This document shows, in pieces, positions 5,095-8,195 of a stretch of 8,195 nucleotides of DNA; the stretch's first letter is position 1, and each line of letters begins with the position of its first letter. The notes beneath the pieces are model-generated. The model had not been told where the DNA came from. It saw nothing but the letters and a program-made list of their open reading frames with translations, and ran no database searches. The position numbers and the translations under genes are program-made. Where the stretch lies: contig CALHQU010000083.1 of NCBI GenBank assembly GCA_938038145.1, positions 1 to 8,195 of the forward strand, in the 5' to 3' direction. The stretch is from an uncultured Candidatus Saccharibacteria bacterium. GTDB taxonomy: Bacteria > Patescibacteriota > Saccharimonadia > Saccharimonadales > Saccharimonadaceae.

Positions 5095-6885
5095 TTGAGC
5101 TCGGATAATTCGTCATGGAATCGTTTTGCGCGGCTAAAAGTTTCCAGTAAAGATGTCAATAAGCGTCTGCGTAAGATTGAAAAGGGAAGCTTGCGCCATG
5201 CGCATAAATTCGTGACATCCAGGTTGGATCGTTTGTCTAATGTACGGCGTCGGGTTTCTGTTTGGATTATTCTAGTATTGGTGATGATTGGCGCCAGTGC
5301 GGTGCAGTGGCATATTTCTCGCAATTCTTTCACAACAATGGCGTACACTTCTGGCGGATCGTATTCTGAGGGCGTGTTGGGTCCTTTGGAAAACTTAAAC
5401 CCGATTTTCGCAAAAACTAATGCTGAAAAATCCGCCGCAAAGTTGCTATTTTCAAGTTTGTATCGATATGACTCAACGGGCAATATAAAGGCTGACATGG
5501 CGGATAGTGTCAGTGTTAACGATAAAGAAACTGAATATACGGTTAAGCTGAAGAAGGGCTTGAAGTGGTCGGATGGACAAGATTTAACGGCGGACGATGT
5601 AATCTTTACGTTGAAGCTATTGGCGAATCCAGAAGTTGGAGCTGAAATATCTGGCTGGAAGTCTATAAAATTCGAGAAAGTGTCTGACGATTCGGTGAAG
5701 TTTATCTTGCCGTCGTCATATTCGCCGTTTGTCCACGCTTTGACATTCCCGATTATCCCTAAGCATATATTAAAAGACGTTAAACCGTCGAATTTACGTG
5801 AACATGATTTTAATAAATCGCCTATATCCAGTGGTCCGTTTGCCTTTAGGTTGCTACAGAACGTAACGAGCGATGGTAGTAAAAAAGTGCTATATCTGCA
5901 GTCGAATAGCAATTATTATGGCAGTACGCCTAAGTTAGAGCGATTCCAGCTGTACGCGTATCCGACGCAGGATGATATTGCGAAAAGTTTGCGTACGCGA
6001 GAAATTACAGGAACTCCAGAATTGATTTATAACGATCAATCCTCCGAGGTGAAATCTATGTATGTCGCAGAAGCACATTCTTTGAATAACGGAGTTTACG
6101 CGCTGTTTAATAACAACAGTCAGTTCTTGCGATCAAAAGCTGTTCGTCAAGCTTTGTCGCTCAGTGTCGACACATCCAAGCTACGCCAATCTTTGTCATT
6201 GTCTACGGAGGAATTGTCTGGTCCAACGCTTAACAAATTCCTGGGAAAGAGTTCGAACTCGTCTAGTTATGACGTCAAGAAAGCAAAATCTTTACTCGAC
6301 GCTGAGGGTTGGAAGGGTGTAAATAATGTTCGCCAGAAGGGAAATGATAAATTAAAGCTCAACGTGGTTGTTTTGAAGAATAGCAATTACGAAAAGGTCG
6401 CCAGATATTTGGCTCAAGTTTGGTATGATGAGCTGAACATAGAATCGGATATTAAAGTTGTCGATCCGAATGACGCCACTCAAAATATTCTTCAGACAGT
6501 TTTGCAACCGCGCAATTTTGACGTGCTGGTTTATGAGCTCTCCTTGGGCGGCGACCCTGATGTTTACGCCTATTGGCATTCTTCACAGGCAACTAACAAT
6601 GGTTTGAATTTCTCCAATTATAATAATGCGATAGCGGACGATGCTCTGGAGAGCGGCCGATCTAAAATATCGGCGAAGCAACGCGCTGATCGCTATGCGA
6701 AGTTCACTGCCATTTGGCAAGCGGACGCTCCAGCGATTGCCCTGTATCAGCCGAAGTTTGACTATATCCATATCCGGAACGTTAAAGCTCTCGACGCAAG
6801 CACTGAAGTTGTCAATCCCGTCGATCGCTATGTCGATGTTCAATATTGGGCGACAGAGAAAAAGTCCGTTTACAAAACCCCGTAA
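5095..6885 (+). CDS. Membrane-anchored oligopeptide ABC transporter substrate-binding protein
   Basis: This 596-residue protein of the SBP_bac_5 (PF00496; OppA/DppA-like) family starts at TTG. Residues 1-52 are basic and cytoplasmic. About 53-72 (VWIILVLVMIGASAV) is a single membrane anchor in place of a cleaved signal or lipobox, since no cysteine follows. The binding fold starts at about 85. Family landmarks are NPIFA (about 102), the block YTVKLKKGLKWSDGQDLTAD followed by DVIFTL (about 148-172), KSPISSGPFAF, the hinge-region VRQALSLSVD and the C-terminal YWHSSQ...NFSNYNN. It should bind peptides at the outer face of the membrane. No permease or ATPase gene is nearby, so its transporter partner, if any, is elsewhere. 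It is the last gene of the secG operon. Confidence 0.9.
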   Translation: MSSDNSSWNRFARLKVSSKDVNKRLRKIEKGSLRHAHKFVTSRLDRLSNVRRRVSVWIILVLVMIGASAVQWHISRNSFTTMAYTSGGSYSEGVLGPLENLNPIFAKTNAEKSAAKLLFSSLYRYDSTGNIKADMADSVSVNDKETEYTVKLKKGLKWSDGQDLTADDVIFTLKLLANPEVGAEISGWKSIKFEKVSDDSVKFILPSSYSPFVHALTFPIIPKHILKDVKPSNLREHDFNKSPISSGPFAFRLLQNVTSDGSKKVLYLQSNSNYYGSTPKLERFQLYAYPTQDDIAKSLRTREITGTPELIYNDQSSEVKSMYVAEAHSLNNGVYALFNNNSQFLRSKAVRQALSLSVDTSKLRQSLSLSTEELSGPTLNKFLGKSSNSSSYDVKKAKSLLDAEGWKGVNNVRQKGNDKLKLNVVVLKNSNYEKVARYLAQVWYDELNIESDIKVVDPNDATQNILQTVLQPRNFDVLVYELSLGGDPDVYAYWHSSQATNNGLNFSNYNNAIADDALESGRSKISAKQRADRYAKFTAIWQADAPAIALYQPKFDYIHIRNVKALDASTEVVNPVDRYVDVQYWATEKKSVYKTP

Positions 6886-6896
6886 TCGGGTATAAT
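6869..6896 (+). promoter_or_regulatory. Promoter of tRNA-Leu(GAG)
   Basis: TTTACA (6869-6874), a 16-base spacer and TATAAT (6891-6896) precede the tRNA by 13 bases. The -35 lies inside the last codons of the peptide-binding protein gene. Confidence 0.65.
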
Positions 6897-6909
6897 GGTA
6901 AGTGGCTAT

Positions 6910-6997
6910 GCGGGCGTGGCGGAATTGGTAGACGCGCTAGCTTGAGGGGCTAGTGAGCATTGCGCTCGTGGAAGTTCAAGTCTTCTCGCTCGCACCA
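6910..6997 (+). tRNA. tRNA-Leu (anticodon GAG)
   Basis: This is an 88-base class II tRNA. The acceptor GCGGGCG pairs with CGCTCGC with one G.U, followed by A and an encoded CCA. The D arm contains GGAATTGGTAGAC. The anticodon arm is CTAGC/GCTAG around TTGAGGG, giving GAG (reads CUU/CUC). A long variable arm GAGC/GCTC and a T arm with TTCAAGT complete it. Confidence 0.95.
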
Positions 6998-7040
6998 AAC
7001 ATATTGCAATTATTGGATGAATTGTTTGTGATATGTTTTG
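6997..7040 (+). terminator. Possible terminator after tRNA-Leu(GAG)
   Basis: AAACATAT (6997-7004) pairs with ATATGTTT (7031-7038), with an inner CAATT/AATTG stem. Only four T end the structure (GTTTTG), so termination may be weak. It lies between two tRNA units, each with its own TATAAT. Confidence 0.4.
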
Positions 7041-7056
7041 TAAAATCTGATATAAT
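7026..7056 (+). promoter_or_regulatory. Promoter of the tRNA-Cys/tRNA-Leu(UAA) unit
   Basis: A perfect TATAAT (7051-7056) lies nine bases before tRNA-Cys. The -35 is weak: TTGTGA (7026-7031), 19 bases upstream, is the best candidate and overlaps the hairpin arm. Confidence 0.5.
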
Positions 7057-7065
7057 AAAGGCGGT

Positions 7066-7139
7066 GGCGCGTTGGCGGAGCGGTTACGCAGAGGTCTGCA
7101 AAACCTTTTAGACGAGTTCGACTCTCGTACGTGCCTCCA
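7066..7139 (+). tRNA. tRNA-Cys (anticodon GCA)
   Basis: This 74-base tRNA has acceptor GGCGCGT paired with ACGTGCC (one G.U), then T and an encoded CCA. The anticodon arm GAGGT/ACCTT holds loop CTGCAAA, anticodon GCA. The T arm is ACGAG-TTCGACT-CTCGT and the D arm holds AGCGGTTA. Confidence 0.95.
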
Positions 7140-7150
7140 TAAAATTACAA

Positions 7151-7236
7151 GCGCGAGTGGCGGAATTGGTAGACGCGAGAGACTTAAAATCTCTTGACCA
7201 AAAGTCGTGCGGGTTCGATTCCCGCCTTGCGCACCA
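7151..7236 (+). tRNA. tRNA-Leu (anticodon UAA)
   Basis: This is an 86-base class II tRNA. Acceptor GCGCGAG pairs with CTTGCGC, followed by A and an encoded CCA. The anticodon arm AGAGA/TCTCT holds CTTAAAA, anticodon UAA. A variable arm GAC/GTC and T arm GCGGG-TTCGATT-CCCGC are present. It starts 11 bases after tRNA-Cys without its own promoter, so the two are co-transcribed. Confidence 0.95.
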
Positions 7237-7246
7237 TAGCTTATTT

Positions 7247-8195
7247 ATGAAACAGCAAAAGAAACATAATACTCCGAAGCATTACGGTAGTGCATTTCTT
7301 GATTGGCTTACCGAGAAGTGGTATTTGGCGCGCTATCGCAATGTGCGTTTCCTGCAGCGGCGGCCGCATCGCAGCTTTCGGCGGACGCGGCGGCGAGATT
7401 ATCGCCGCAGTTTGCGTTTGCCTGGATATATTGCTTTTACTCACTATGTCAATCGCGTGTTGTGGAAGAGTAAAGGTCTGTTCTTATCCATGATAATCTT
7501 GTATGCGCTGATAATAATTTTTCTAGGAATTATTACTAGCCAGTCAACTTATGATTCAATTGGCAAGCTAGTGTCCGAGTCGCTGGGCAAGATTTTCGAC
7601 GGCGGCGTGGGACAGCTGCTAAATGCTGGTATGCTGACATTTTCGTCGCTGGCGATTGACACGACGTCGCTGCGGGCTGAACAGGGAGTTATGCTGGCGC
7701 TGCTTGTGTTGATGACTTGGTTAACGGCGGTGTGGTTGCTGCGCGAAATTCTACTTGGGCTTAAGCCAAAATTACGCGACGGCTTGTACAACGCAACCGC
7801 ACCGTTGATATCGACGTCGGTAGTGTTGCTGACATTACTAATTCAACTATCGCCAGTTGGTATTATGGCGCTGGCGTATTCGGCGTTGGTATCGGTGCAT
7901 ATATTAACAGAAGGTTTCGGTATGATGTTATTTGGTCTGCTGGCGGCAAGTGTATTAACACTTGTACTCTATTGGGTGACCAGTACGATTATTGCGCTAG
8001 TCGTGGTGGCTTTGCCTGGTATGTATCCGCTGCGGGCAATCCAGGCTGCTAGCGACTTGGTGGTTGGCCGGCGACTAAGGATTATGCTCAGGATAGTTTG
8101 GGCGTTTGTCTATAGCTCGGTGATATGGTGCGTTGTGATGGTGTCGTTGGTATTACTAGAACGCGGATTATCGTCAAAGCTGAAGTGGCTCGAGT
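7247..8195 (+). CDS. Polytopic membrane protein with Arg-rich N-terminus (3' partial)
   Basis: The frame opens at ATG 7247 and stays open to the window edge: 316 complete codons with no stop. I do not recognise the family. Residues 1-78 are cytoplasmic and very basic; between 38 and 57 there are eleven arginines in twenty residues. About six hydrophobic segments follow: 79-97, 147-167, 185-205, 207-219 (short), 226-256 and 284-304. Between the first two lies a soluble stretch with SIGKLVSESLGKIFDGG. The repeated long hydrophobic helices resemble uncharacterised membrane proteins of the YciC/GDPD-membrane-domain type, but I see no diagnostic motif. The gene starts 10 bases after tRNA-Leu(UAA), with no Shine-Dalgarno and no convincing promoter, so it probably depends on the tRNA transcript. 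The shift to GC-rich codons in the Arg tract is notable. Confidence 0.8.
   Translation, partial: MKQQKKHNTPKHYGSAFLDWLTEKWYLARYRNVRFLQRRPHRSFRRTRRRDYRRSLRLPGYIAFTHYVNRVLWKSKGLFLSMIILYALIIIFLGIITSQSTYDSIGKLVSESLGKIFDGGVGQLLNAGMLTFSSLAIDTTSLRAEQGVMLALLVLMTWLTAVWLLREILLGLKPKLRDGLYNATAPLISTSVVLLTLLIQLSPVGIMALAYSALVSVHILTEGFGMMLFGLLAASVLTLVLYWVTSTIIALVVVALPGMYPLRAIQAASDLVVGRRLRIMLRIVWAFVYSSVIWCVVMVSLVLLERGLSSKLKWLE

Noticed and set aside
5040..5912. A 290-codon minus-strand open frame opposite the peptide-binding protein gene
   Set aside because: It mirrors a clearly recognisable SBP_bac_5 gene, has no domain I recognise, and lacks a sensible promoter or ribosome binding site; it is a shadow frame.
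6879..6890. CCCG-TAAT-CGGG hairpin at the end of the peptide-binding protein gene as a terminator
   Set aside because: The stem is only 4 bp, has no T tract, and lies between the -35 and -10 of the tRNA-Leu promoter.
6910..7236. tRNA cluster as an integration site for a mobile element
   Set aside because: No integrase, no repeated tRNA 3' end and no composition change follow the tRNAs.
1..8195. CRISPR array or recoded TGA (code 25)
   Set aside because: No regularly spaced repeats are visible, and all recognisable genes read cleanly with TGA as stop.

Overview
The window most likely comes from a small-genome member of the Patescibacteria/CPR, probably Candidatus Saccharibacteria (TM7). This is an inference from several things: tightly packed genes, a SecG gene followed by a membrane-anchored peptide-binding protein, a UvrC without cysteines, and several first genes whose -10 box lies only 5-7 bases before the start codon, as in leaderless mRNAs. 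The standard genetic code fits. TAA and TAG end most genes, one left-edge ORF ends at TGA, and no gene has an in-frame TGA that must be read through.

Layout. Positions 1-283 are an AT-rich foreign-looking stretch (about 26% GC by my count of 1-280). It holds the 3' end of an unrecognised gene, a strong terminator hairpin, a TIR-like direct repeat and a small coding-like remnant. It abuts, at about 284-290, the C-terminal half of a uracil-DNA glycosylase family gene (to 609) whose N-terminal half is gone. Next come plus-strand genes that each appear to have their own promoter: an HD-domain phosphohydrolase (640-1362), an orphan protein with an ADP-ribosyltransferase-like H/Y motif pattern (1402-2421), a DUF488 protein (2441-2788) and uvrC (2844-4421). 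A three-gene operon follows: a holin-4_2/YvlD-like membrane protein (4472-4846), secG (4848-5084) and an anchored oligopeptide-binding protein (5095-6885). A tRNA cluster, Leu(GAG), Cys(GCA) and Leu(UAA), occupies 6910-7236. Ten bases later a polytopic membrane protein with an arginine-rich N-terminus begins, and it runs off the right edge.

How the genes relate. uvrC and the broken glycosylase are DNA-repair genes. The secG operon combines membrane protein export with a surface peptide-binding protein, but no permease or ATPase is present here. Two start modes are visible. First genes of transcription units lack a Shine-Dalgarno and begin at or near the predicted transcription start, while downstream operon genes (secG and the binding protein) have clear AGGAG sites.

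The items most worth a second look are the UvrC that has lost all four Fe-S cysteine positions and carries an insertion in its nuclease half, the ART-like orphan, the truncated glycosylase at an AT-rich junction, and the tRNA-to-mRNA junction with only 10 bases between.
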